In this document: one piece after another, positions 1 through 5,797 of the stretch
Position numbering within the stretch: position 1 is the stretch's first letter
How the letters are laid out: each line of letters starts with the position of its first letter
Assembly: GCA_023132075.1 (NCBI GenBank)
Contig: JAGLYT010000039.1
Span: forward strand, 1-9,410
Reading direction: 5' to 3'
Length of the DNA stretch: 9,410 nucleotides
From: JAGLHV01 sp023132075 [NCBI: bacterium]
GTDB lineage: Bacteria > CBDUZB01 > JAGLHV01
The notes under the pieces: model-generated
Database searches by the model: none
What the model saw: only the letters and a program-made list of their open reading frames with translations
What the model was told of the DNA's origin: nothing
Position numbers and translations under genes: made by a program

Positions 1-5
1 ACTCC

Positions 6-512
6 TTAAAAAGGTGGAATCCATTTCAATATTCTCCAGGCATCGTCCATTTTCAAAAGTTTAGTTTTACAATTCGGACAACTATTTGTCTTAATTAATC
101 TCCAGAAACGAATTTTCTGAATATAAACAGTAAATATTTGAAAATCGCATTTAGGGCACCTAAGAATAGTTGACATATAATAGACATAACCCATCCATAC
201 AAGTAAGGATATTATAAGAAAAAACGCTTTTAAAGGCTGTGTTGCTAAATAACTCCAAAAACTATATGGCCCACTTTTCCTGCCTATGATAATTGCAATA
301 ATCATAAAAACAGCAAAAAATAAATGATAATATTTCCAGGTAACTTTAAATTTTCTAGTAAAATCATCCGCATACTTATTCGGATTGTTTTCTAAAGATT
401 CTTCCGTATTCAATTGAGTATTTTGTAAAGTTTCTTTCTTTAAAACAGTATAACATAATCCACAAAACAACACATCATCTTTATTTTCATGACCACATTT
501 TGGACATTTCAT
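6..512 (-). CDS. Small membrane protein with N- and C-terminal zinc ribbons
   Basis: Protein of 168 residues whose function I do not recognise. An N-terminal zinc ribbon uses Cys3, Cys6, Cys17 and Cys20 (CPKCG then CGLC). A polar, Asn/Glu-rich linker follows, then two hydrophobic segments at about 62-77 and 93-113, which are probably membrane-spanning. Behind these sits a second split zinc ribbon, Cys119/Cys122 (CPKC) and Cys145/Cys148 (CPNC). With two membrane passes both ribbons should face the same side, probably the cytoplasm. The frame can be extended to a TTG at 563, but the ATG at 512 has a strong GAGGGGGG ribosome binding site and places the first ribbon at the N-terminus, as is usual for this protein type. 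The gene lies 84 bases after the nitroreductase gene and may be read from the same transcript. Zinc and membrane features are read from sequence; the role is unknown. Confidence 0.8.
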   Translation of the reverse strand: MKCPKCGHENKDDVLFCGLCYTVLKKETLQNTQLNTEESLENNPNKYADDFTRKFKVTWKYYHLFFAVFMIIAIIIGRKSGPYSFWSYLATQPLKAFFLIISLLVWMGYVYYMSTILRCPKCDFQIFTVYIQKIRFWRLIKTNSCPNCKTKLLKMDDAWRILKWIPPF

Positions 513-521
513 TCTTTGTTG

Positions 522-529
522 CCCCCCTC
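522..529 (-). promoter_or_regulatory. Ribosome binding site that decides the zinc-ribbon start
   Basis: GAGGGGGG on the minus strand lies nine bases before the ATG at 512. The longer frame would begin at a TTG at 563. This site favours the shorter protein starting MKCPKCG. Confidence 0.7.
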
Positions 530-596
530 TCGGCAATATCTCCGTTTTCGGCCTCTGTATCAAACAACAAAACTGAGCCTAATTTTAACCTCTTTT

Positions 597-1283
597 TTAT
601 TTCTTCTTCGGATACCCCACGGGAATAATGTATACCGGAATGTGGTCATTGGGTAAATCCAGGACTTTTTGAACTGCTTCATCGGAAAAAGCACCTACAG
701 CAACAGAACTTAAGCCTAAGCATACCGCTTGTAAATGAATGTTTTGGGCAATATGCCCGGCCTCGATATAAGCATATTTTATACCCCTTTTCTTATATCT
801 TCCGCATATCCTGTCGTAAACACAGGTAATCACAATATTCACACCGGCAGAACTTACACAACCCTGCCGTAAAGCTGCCTTGGATAAGGAAGAACGTAAA
901 TCAATATTCTTAAGCTTTACTAATTTGTGATTTTGAGGAAAATAGTGGAAGAACCCTTGAGAAGAGACCAGATATGTCTCCATGGGATACGCTGCACCGG
1001 CTGAGGGAACAGTCTTTGTAGCACCTGTCTTAGCATCATGCTTTTCCCCATAAGCAGCCCAAAGCAATTGAGAAATTTGTTCCCGTGAAAGTATCCGTTT
1101 ACTAAAATCTCTCACCGAATGCCTTTTTAAAATACTTTCTTCTAAGGATATTTTTCCTCTTGTCTTTGGCTGCGGCAATTGTATTTCTTCGTCTATTTTT
1201 TTCTCCCCCCCTTTTACCTTGCAAGAAAGAATATTTCCCATAAAAACTATTACACTAAACAATATCAAAAATTTTTTAACCAT
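597..1283 (-). CDS. SagB/ThcOx-type nitroreductase-fold FMN oxidoreductase, lipoprotein
   Basis: Protein of 228 residues. Residues 1-20 form a lipoprotein-type signal: lysines, a hydrophobic core, then ILS before Cys21. The nitroreductase fold follows, with RHSVRDF at 54-60 (FMN phosphate contact in this family), PSAGAAYPMETYLV at 93-106 (the SagB-type signature), EAGHIAQN at 174-181, GLSSVAVGAF at 190-199 and PVYIIPVGYPK at 216-226. Family members bind FMN and oxidise substrates such as thiazolines or oxazolines in azole-peptide synthesis, but many stand alone with unknown substrates. No YcaO, cyclodehydratase or precursor-peptide gene is visible here, so a role in peptide modification is not supported. 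The ATG at 1283 is preferred over a TTG at 1298 because AAGGG lies seven bases before it and the signal peptide then begins MVKKF. The cyclase gene lies 238 bases upstream. Confidence 0.88.
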   Translation of the reverse strand: MVKKFLILFSVIVFMGNILSCKVKGGEKKIDEEIQLPQPKTRGKISLEESILKRHSVRDFSKRILSREQISQLLWAAYGEKHDAKTGATKTVPSAGAAYPMETYLVSSQGFFHYFPQNHKLVKLKNIDLRSSLSKAALRQGCVSSAGVNIVITCVYDRICGRYKKRGIKYAYIEAGHIAQNIHLQAVCLGLSSVAVGAFSDEAVQKVLDLPNDHIPVYIIPVGYPKKK

Positions 1284-1290
1284 TTTTTTA

Positions 1291-1295
1291 CCCTT
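1291..1295 (-). promoter_or_regulatory. Ribosome binding site that decides the nitroreductase start
   Basis: AAGGG on the minus strand lies seven bases before the ATG at 1283. The alternative TTG at 1298 sits upstream of this site and has no clear site of its own, so the shorter product is favoured. Confidence 0.55.
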
Positions 1296-1351
1296 CAATC
1301 AACCCTTACAAAAAAATACCGGAAACAACAATTACTCCGCAACAATACTCA

Positions 1352-1370
1352 CCTGGAAAATATTTCCAGG
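1352..1370. repeat. 19-base palindrome between the cyclase and nitroreductase genes
   Basis: CCTGGAAA and TTTCCAGG form perfect 8-base arms around a 3-base centre. The palindrome lies about 70 bases before the nitroreductase start. It lacks a following T-run on the minus strand, so it is a poor intrinsic terminator. An operator for a dimeric regulator or a short hairpin in the leader are both possible. The symmetry is seen directly; any regulatory role is inferred. Confidence 0.45.
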
Positions 1371-1486
1371 AATTTAGTGTCTTTAAAATCATCATTCAAA
1401 TCAAAATCCTACCCACTCATAAACCTATTTTATATCAAAAATTAGATTAAAAAGCAACTCCATAGGAAAAAATAATTACATCTGAC

Positions 1487-1507
1487 AAAAAAATATTATA
1501 TTTTTTT
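1487..1507 (-). terminator. Possible weak terminator after the cyclase gene
   Basis: Fifteen bases after the cyclase stop codon, the minus strand reads AAAAAAATA, TAA, TATTTTTTT. This is a 9-base inverted repeat ending in a T-run. The stem is entirely A-T, so it would be weak, and the pattern could simply reflect local A/T richness. Confidence 0.3.
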
Positions 1508-1521
1508 TGATATAATTTGCA

Positions 1522-2352
1522 TTACATATTTTCTGCTATTATTGCCACAGGCCTTATCCACGCAGCACTTGCGGCTTTGAGTTTTATTGGAAAACAGATG
1601 ACTTTAAAACCATAAGGCTTGGGAATCTTATCAAGATTAGCCATCGTCTCAATATGACAGTATTCTTTTTCTCTCCCCGCCAGATGGGCAGGCCACAAAT
1701 GTTTATTTTCCTTTGTCTTTGAATATTCCTTTATCATCCGTCTGAAAGAGCGGTCAAATCCCCATCCATCGGTACCAATTATCTTTATTCCCTTTTCTAC
1801 AAGCCACAACACTGCTTCCCTACTCATCCCCGGATGAGCAAGAAGATATTTTTTATCCTGTGCATATTTTCTTGCACCGGTCATTATAAGAACTATGTCT
1901 CCCTTTTTTATATCGTAATTTATATTTTGCAATGCTAATTGAATATCTTCCTTTGTTATTAAACTCCCGGGTCGTTTATGCCGTAAATCCAAAACAATAC
2001 CGTCTCCGTAACACCACTCAAGCGGCACTTCATCTATAGTTTTAGCAGGTTTGCCATCACAAGATGGCCCAAAATGCCACGGAGCATCAAGATGGGTACC
2101 TGTATGTGTTCCTAATTTCATATCTTCCCAGGCTAATCCCATACCATCGGGAAAATCCTTCGCTCTTACTCTATTTATCCCAAAACAGTAACGGATGAGA
2201 TTTCTTAAAGTATGTAAAAATGACTTTTCCGATAGGAGGCTTGCTAAACCCAGGAGTGTTCCTCCCTTTTTGTGCTTTACATATTTAATCTTTGGGAAAA
2301 TAGGTTCAATTGTTTCATTACTAATTGTTGAACTCAAATCAATGAATTGCAT
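1522..2352 (-). CDS. Cyclase-family metal-dependent hydrolase (kynurenine formamidase-like)
   Basis: Protein of 276 residues in the putative cyclase family, which includes kynurenine formamidase (KynB) and isatin hydrolase; these hydrolyse amide or lactam bonds using metal ions, often zinc. The family signature is intact in HTGTHLDAPWH: His83, His87 and Asp89 match metal ligands and His93 matches the catalytic histidine. His223 and Glu235 match the second ligand pair of KynB, including the 12-residue spacing. Other family-like stretches are DIVLIMTGAR (152-161), HPGMSREA (173-180) and IIGTDGWGFD (191-200). At 276 residues it is longer than classical KynB (about 210), and no other kynurenine-pathway gene is near, so the substrate is left open. 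The start at 2352 is chosen over an ATG at 2391 because AAAGGAG lies six bases before it. There is no signal peptide, so it is probably cytoplasmic. Confidence 0.9.
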   Translation of the reverse strand: MQFIDLSSTISNETIEPIFPKIKYVKHKKGGTLLGLASLLSEKSFLHTLRNLIRYCFGINRVRAKDFPDGMGLAWEDMKLGTHTGTHLDAPWHFGPSCDGKPAKTIDEVPLEWCYGDGIVLDLRHKRPGSLITKEDIQLALQNINYDIKKGDIVLIMTGARKYAQDKKYLLAHPGMSREAVLWLVEKGIKIIGTDGWGFDRSFRRMIKEYSKTKENKHLWPAHLAGREKEYCHIETMANLDKIPKPYGFKVICFPIKLKAASAAWIRPVAIIAENM

Positions 2353-2358
2353 TTTTTT

Positions 2359-2365
2359 CTCCTTT
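2359..2365 (-). promoter_or_regulatory. Ribosome binding site that decides the cyclase start
   Basis: AAAGGAG on the minus strand lies six bases before the ATG at 2352. The in-frame ATG at 2391 has no comparable site, so the protein should begin MQFIDLSS. Confidence 0.85.
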
Positions 2366-2513
2366 ATTAATTCTTTTACAAAATAACACATTCTACTTGT
2401 TCACCAATAATTAAAGCAAGCATGTTTCCAATCCATAATATGAATCATTCCCGTGAATCTATTCGGCGAAACAGGGATTTATTGATATTTTAGATTACCC
2501 ATCAAGAAACTGT

Positions 2514-2519
2514 ATTATA
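2514..2519 (-). promoter_or_regulatory. Possible -10 element for the cyclase gene
   Basis: TATAAT on the minus strand would put transcription start near 2507 and give a leader of about 155 bases. No good -35 match is present at 16-18 bases spacing (nearest hexamers resemble CGAATT), and there is no extended -10 TG. The assignment rests on one hexamer in AT-rich DNA. Confidence 0.3.
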
Positions 2520-2583
2520 ACCCTATTTTTTACGGAATTCGGAGAGATTTGATTTATTAGATCCGTTTTTCGGCTGACCCAAC

Positions 2584-2679
2584 TTAGACATTATTGAAAA
2601 AACCCTTTTTTTTCTGCCAATACTTTAAAGCTTTGAACAATATCACCGATGTTCCTTCTCTTTCAACCCTATTTATATT
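2584..2679 (-). pseudogene. Possible gene relic: 31-codon stop-to-stop frame
   Basis: The minus strand reads about 31 codons between two stops with a protein-like composition, for example VEREGTSVILFKALKYW. There is no ATG in frame; only internal GTG or TTG codons could start it. It overlaps one arm of the inverted repeat at 2627-2641. I cannot match it to a family. It may be the tail of a decayed gene or chance. Confidence 0.2.
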
Positions 2680-2734
2680 TTAATGAACGCCCCTATTCTC
2701 CCGCTGTTTTGTTAACCGAAATTGTTCAAGCTTT
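2627..2734. repeat. Imperfect inverted repeat, arms 2627-2641 and 2721-2734
   Basis: AAAGCTTTGAACAAT and ATTGTTCAAGCTTT are reverse complements apart from one extra base. They are separated by 79 bases. The outer arm begins two bases after the stop codon of the V4R-like gene. This could be a long-range hairpin in the mRNA 3' region or the ends of a very small non-coding mobile element. No target-site duplication was recognised. Confidence 0.4.
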
Positions 2735-2736
2735 TT

Positions 2737-3330
2737 TTACCATGTAATAATGTATGTACAACTATCAGCTCCGTTTTTTCTACACGGTTTTGAATCGTCA
2801 TGTACAATATTTGCTTTTATTTCGAATTTTCTTGCCATTGCCATTATAATTCCAAAATCAAATGCACAAGGATAAGGATTCTTACATTCACTAATTATCA
2901 TATTTCTATTTTCAACTCTTTCATATCCATAATGACCAATTCCTTCTTCCATCTTACCTGTAACAATATCAAATAACATCTTCCCGTTTTTTCTATGATT
3001 TATATGATAAGCTATATCTATTGATTTTATCGCAGTATCAATATCTTTAACCCATGACGGAAAAATTGCATTCTCAGGGATTTTCATCCCGATTAGTTGT
3101 AATGTTGCGTCGCCAATTTCTTTGGCTATTTCCTCAAATGATTTTAACCAACTATCATGAGAATACCAGTTTTTCTTTTCAATTTTGAGCTCACCATTTT
3201 CTTCTATACCAATCCCTACCCCCAATAAATATTTCTTTGCTAAACTTTTATATTGACCTAAACCATCTACTACTGCATTTACAGTCGTACCGTTTACTTC
3301 AATACCTTCCTCAAAAGCCTTAAATTGCAT
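2737..3330 (-). CDS. V4R-like C-terminal domain protein, Cys/His-rich, function unknown
   Basis: Protein of 197 residues. I recognise it only as resembling a conserved uncharacterised bacterial family; the C-terminal CRKNGADSCTYIITW (183-197) has the Cys-x7-Cys and terminal beta-strand layout typical of V4R (4-vinyl-reductase-like) small-molecule-binding domains. Other conserved-looking blocks are FKAFEEGIEVNG (3-14), IGMKIPEN (80-87), DIAYHINHRKNG (105-116), EGIGHYGYERVE (129-140) and ECKNPYPCAFDFG (148-160). Cys149, Cys155, Cys183, Cys191 and His109, His112, His133, His177 could bind metal, haem or another ligand; this is inference. There is no signal peptide or membrane segment, so it should be cytoplasmic. 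The start is firm, with AAAGGAGGA five bases or fewer before the ATG. A consensus-like promoter about 200 bases upstream suggests it is its own transcription unit. V4R domains are often sensors, but no output domain is attached here. Confidence 0.75.
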   Translation of the reverse strand: MQFKAFEEGIEVNGTTVNAVVDGLGQYKSLAKKYLLGVGIGIEENGELKIEKKNWYSHDSWLKSFEEIAKEIGDATLQLIGMKIPENAIFPSWVKDIDTAIKSIDIAYHINHRKNGKMLFDIVTGKMEEGIGHYGYERVENRNMIISECKNPYPCAFDFGIIMAMARKFEIKANIVHDDSKPCRKNGADSCTYIITW

Positions 3331-3394
3331 AAAATCCTCCTTTAAATATGAAGATTGAAATGTACTATTTGTATTACTTCCGGTTCGTTTCCAG

Positions 3395-3526
3395 TTAGTT
3401 CTTCCCCCTCCGGTATAATTTGTTTATTCCACTTGAACTTACTTTCAATTCTTTGCTTCCGCTTAAACCAGGATAATCTATTTCTAAATTAACAAATACT
3501 ACTCTTTCTTCCGCTATTGGTACAAT
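3395..3526 (-). pseudogene. Possible gene relic or leader frame, 43 codons stop-to-stop
   Basis: The minus strand between the promoter at 3530-3558 and the V4R-like gene carries a 43-codon open frame with protein-like composition, including EERVVFVNLEIDYPGLSG. It has no ATG or GTG; the only common start is an internal TTG near codon 27. It opens with ATT directly after an in-frame stop and right at the expected transcription start. It may be the end of a decayed gene, a leader frame using a rare start, or chance. I cannot assign a family. Confidence 0.3.
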
Positions 3527-3529
3527 TTA

Positions 3530-3558
3530 ATTATAACAACATTTTTATTATTAGTCAA
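3530..3558 (-). promoter_or_regulatory. Near-consensus sigma-70 promoter for the V4R-like gene
   Basis: On the minus strand TTGACT (3558-3553) is followed after 17 bases by TATAAT (3535-3530). This matches the housekeeping consensus at 11 of 12 positions with ideal spacing. Transcription would start near 3523, giving a leader of about 190 bases before the ATG at 3330. The hexamers and spacing are seen directly; activity is inferred. Confidence 0.65.
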
Positions 3559-3566
3559 CTCACTAC

Positions 3567-3597
3567 ATCCCCTATTTTCCGTTCTATTTTCTATTTT
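3567..3597. repeat. CTATTTT direct repeats at the end of the GH42-like gene
   Basis: CTATTTT occurs on the plus strand at 3572, 3584 and 3591; the copy at 3584 includes the stop codon of the GH42-like gene. The 14-mer ATCCCCTATTTTCC (3567-3580) is repeated exactly at 5784-5797, across the stop codon of the methyltransferase gene. Confidence 0.5.
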
Positions 3598-5716
3598 CAT
3601 AGAACGCATATAAATTCTCCAAAAACTTTAGCGTGATTTCTAGTTCAGTATCACTCCTATCATAGATCTGCATCCCCATCCTGGGAAACCAAAAAACTGT
3701 TCTTCCTTTGTAACCAACAGTCGCTATTTTATTATTAGATGTTAAATGTCCGATTACTTTATAATCTTCCTTTGCATAATCAAATACCGGAATATTGAAA
3801 AGATTGTAACAACTCCTACCATCTCCTTGTTTACTTTCTATCTCTTCTATTAGCCCGCTTTTATCTTCTGAAACAAAATTCCATGAACTGTCTGCATCAA
3901 ATACAGAGGATTTAAGATTATATTCCGTTATTGGTGATGAAACATTGAGAAGTTGCTGTAAATAAGTTGAATTGTAATTTCCGTATTTATCGAAAACAGC
4001 ACTTCTCCCAACTATAAATAAACCACCCCCCCGATTTCGGTAGTTTACTAACACATCTTTTAATTCGTCATTCATTCTAAACAAATCTACTATGCCAACA
4101 GCAAGATAATCGTTTAGAATCCCCGGCTCTTTTATTATTTCCTCAATACTCAATACGTCATAGTCTAAACCAGTGTCCCTAAATAATATTGCCGTACAAT
4201 ATGCATCTTTGCTTTTATATTGTGAAAGATAATATTCTCTCTCATAATAACCCATCTTTTGATAATCTATTGCAGAAAGAAAAGAAAAATCTATAAAGGC
4301 AAATTTTTTCTTTTTAACTTTCGGAGCGTTTTTGAGTAAATATAAATTTCCGGCAATTTCTTTTATCTGCTTATCAGAATATGCATATTCTAATTCACCG
4401 CCAGGCCCTTTTATATCCCCTGTCGCCAATACCATACCCGTACCTGTATCAGCCGTAATTTTAATGATGTACTGCAACGTTTCCGATTTATTAACACCCC
4501 AGTTTTCCCATGCTATAAATGTAGCTTTGCCTCTTCTATGCATATAATTTATCAAATCACGGATTGCGGTTTCATAAATACTATTTATTTTTTGGTCATC
4601 TCTAAATCCGGGACAGGCAAAGACTCCATCTATATATGGTGACGAGGCATAATCATAATAATCTAAATTTAAAGTATAAGCAGATTCCCCTAACGCTCCG
4701 GAAGATAAAGGACCACCACCGGAATTCGCGAAAAGGACATGATTTGAATCTAATTGCTTGAAAAGTTTGGCAAAATGATTTCTGCTCTTTTTTTTCTCTT
4801 TCAATCTGAATAATTGCCAATCATAGAATTGCCTTCTTTTATCGCCGGCACTATTGACACCTCTATTATTCAGGTCCCTGCAATGAGATAATAGCTGTGG
4901 TATTTCCGCATTCTCAAATGTAACCGTATTATTACCCCACGCATCTCTTAATTTAGAAATATCCTCTTTATATGCTTTTTTTAACCAATTCCTGAATTGC
5001 GCTTTACAAAAAGGTGAATAATCATACCATCCTTTTGCTCCATAACCCGAGGGATAATTATTTTCTACTGTCCATCCAAAGCCCAGTTCCCACCCTAATA
5101 ATGCCGGATGGGTTTTATACCTGTTCACCATGTATGTAATCACCTGATCTGCGTATTTTTCGTGAAATTCTACATTAAAACTCGGCATCCAGGTTGTTTT
5201 TCCTTTTTCATTGGTTTGGGCATAATACTTGTTTCTATAATCTTCGGTTGTATACCACCATGCAGGTGGAGAACAACAATACCGAAATGCAGGTATAACA
5301 TAGACACCTTTGCTTGCCGCATAATCAAAAACCTCATCTAATTTCTTCCAGTTTATACGCCCGGCAGCATCCTCCGGAAATTCATCAAGTTTTTTTTCAG
5401 TATCCATTGCATACCACCACATAGAAACAATCACAAAGCTAAAACCATTTTCTGCAGCATAATCAATCTGCTTAGTTACTTGTTTTGGTTTAACATATAA
5501 ATCCTGATAAATAAAAATACCGCTTATCGGTATTGTTTTATTACCAACAAGGAGTCTTGGAATCCCTTCCATTACCTTTACGGAACTGGTTATCGGATTC
5601 TTTAACGAAAAATCCATTTTAAGTATTGGTTTTCGTTCTTCTTTTAAACAGCCAACTATCAAAACAATTACAATTACCAAAGCATAAATTAAACTAATTT
5701 TTAGTTTCGTTTTCAT
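3584..5716 (-). CDS. GH42-like glycoside hydrolase family lipoprotein with altered acid/base site
   Basis: Protein of 710 residues. A lipoprotein signal (hydrophobic 7-21, then IVG before Cys23) should anchor it outside the inner membrane. Residues about 50-465 fit a GH42-type beta-galactosidase TIM barrel: INWKKLDEVFDYAASKGVYVI (121-141, split here by family pattern), SPPAWWY (149-155), HPALLGWELGFGW (203-215) and the helix FRNWLKKAY followed by LRDAWG (241-261), a GH42 hallmark. FIAWENWG (400-407) places Glu404 where the nucleophile is expected. In GH42 the GW strand ends in Asn-Glu, the acid/base; here that position reads Phe213-Gly214, so normal retaining catalysis is doubtful. Residues about 505-590 (DYDVLSIEEI, NRGGGLFIVG) resemble the Rossmann-like trimerisation domain of GH42. 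The start has AGGA about ten bases upstream. No sugar transporter or other carbohydrate gene is nearby; the substrate is unknown. Confidence 0.82.
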   Translation of the reverse strand: MKTKLKISLIYALVIVIVLIVGCLKEERKPILKMDFSLKNPITSSVKVMEGIPRLLVGNKTIPISGIFIYQDLYVKPKQVTKQIDYAAENGFSFVIVSMWWYAMDTEKKLDEFPEDAAGRINWKKLDEVFDYAASKGVYVIPAFRYCCSPPAWWYTTEDYRNKYYAQTNEKGKTTWMPSFNVEFHEKYADQVITYMVNRYKTHPALLGWELGFGWTVENNYPSGYGAKGWYDYSPFCKAQFRNWLKKAYKEDISKLRDAWGNNTVTFENAEIPQLLSHCRDLNNRGVNSAGDKRRQFYDWQLFRLKEKKKSRNHFAKLFKQLDSNHVLFANSGGGPLSSGALGESAYTLNLDYYDYASSPYIDGVFACPGFRDDQKINSIYETAIRDLINYMHRRGKATFIAWENWGVNKSETLQYIIKITADTGTGMVLATGDIKGPGGELEYAYSDKQIKEIAGNLYLLKNAPKVKKKKFAFIDFSFLSAIDYQKMGYYEREYYLSQYKSKDAYCTAILFRDTGLDYDVLSIEEIIKEPGILNDYLAVGIVDLFRMNDELKDVLVNYRNRGGGLFIVGRSAVFDKYGNYNSTYLQQLLNVSSPITEYNLKSSVFDADSSWNFVSEDKSGLIEEIESKQGDGRSCYNLFNIPVFDYAKEDYKVIGHLTSNNKIATVGYKGRTVFWFPRMGMQIYDRSDTELEITLKFLENLYAFYENRK

Positions 5717-5783
5717 AATTAATATTCCTATTGAAAATCGGTATTAATAAAACTTTCTTTTCTGCCTAAAAGATTAGTAGTAT

Positions 5784-5797
5784 ATCCCCTATTTTCC
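5784..5797. repeat. Second copy of a 14-base repeat, spanning a stop codon
   Basis: ATCCCCTATTTTCC on the plus strand is identical to 3567-3580. The copy overlaps the TAG stop of the methyltransferase gene, while the other copy lies a few bases past the stop of the next gene. Confidence 0.5.

Larger units (their letters stand above)
2353..2736. other. 384-base intergenic region with repeats and a possible gene relic
   Basis: Lies between the V4R-like gene and the cyclase gene. It holds an imperfect inverted repeat (2627-2641 against 2721-2734), three CCCTATT words on the plus strand (2521, 2667, 2691), a stop-to-stop minus frame with coding-like composition (2584-2679) and a perfect TATAAT (2519-2514, minus) that may serve the cyclase gene. 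No RNA gene or complete protein gene was recognised. Confidence 0.6.

Noticed and set aside
597-1283. A TOMM (azole-modified peptide) gene cluster around the SagB-type enzyme
   Set aside because: No YcaO-type, cyclodehydratase, transporter or convincing precursor gene is in the window; the enzyme is a stand-alone exported type.
1306-1395. 29-codon ATG frame (MMILKTLNSWKYFPGEY...) with an AGGA upstream, considered as a possible precursor peptide next to the SagB-type gene
   Set aside because: The AGGA is too far from the ATG, the palindrome lies inside the frame, and no azole-synthesis partner genes are present. Most likely chance.
1179-1445. Plus-strand 88-codon open frame
   Set aside because: It overlaps the 5' end of the nitroreductase gene antisense, has low-complexity composition (Lys/Asn/Phe/Tyr-rich) and shows no motif.
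2353-2391. Longer start for the cyclase at the ATG at 2391
   Set aside because: No ribosome binding site precedes it, while AAAGGAG is well placed for the ATG at 2352.
2353-3583. An insertion sequence around the V4R-like gene
   Set aside because: No transposase and no matching terminal repeats around the gene; the inverted repeat lies only on one side of it.
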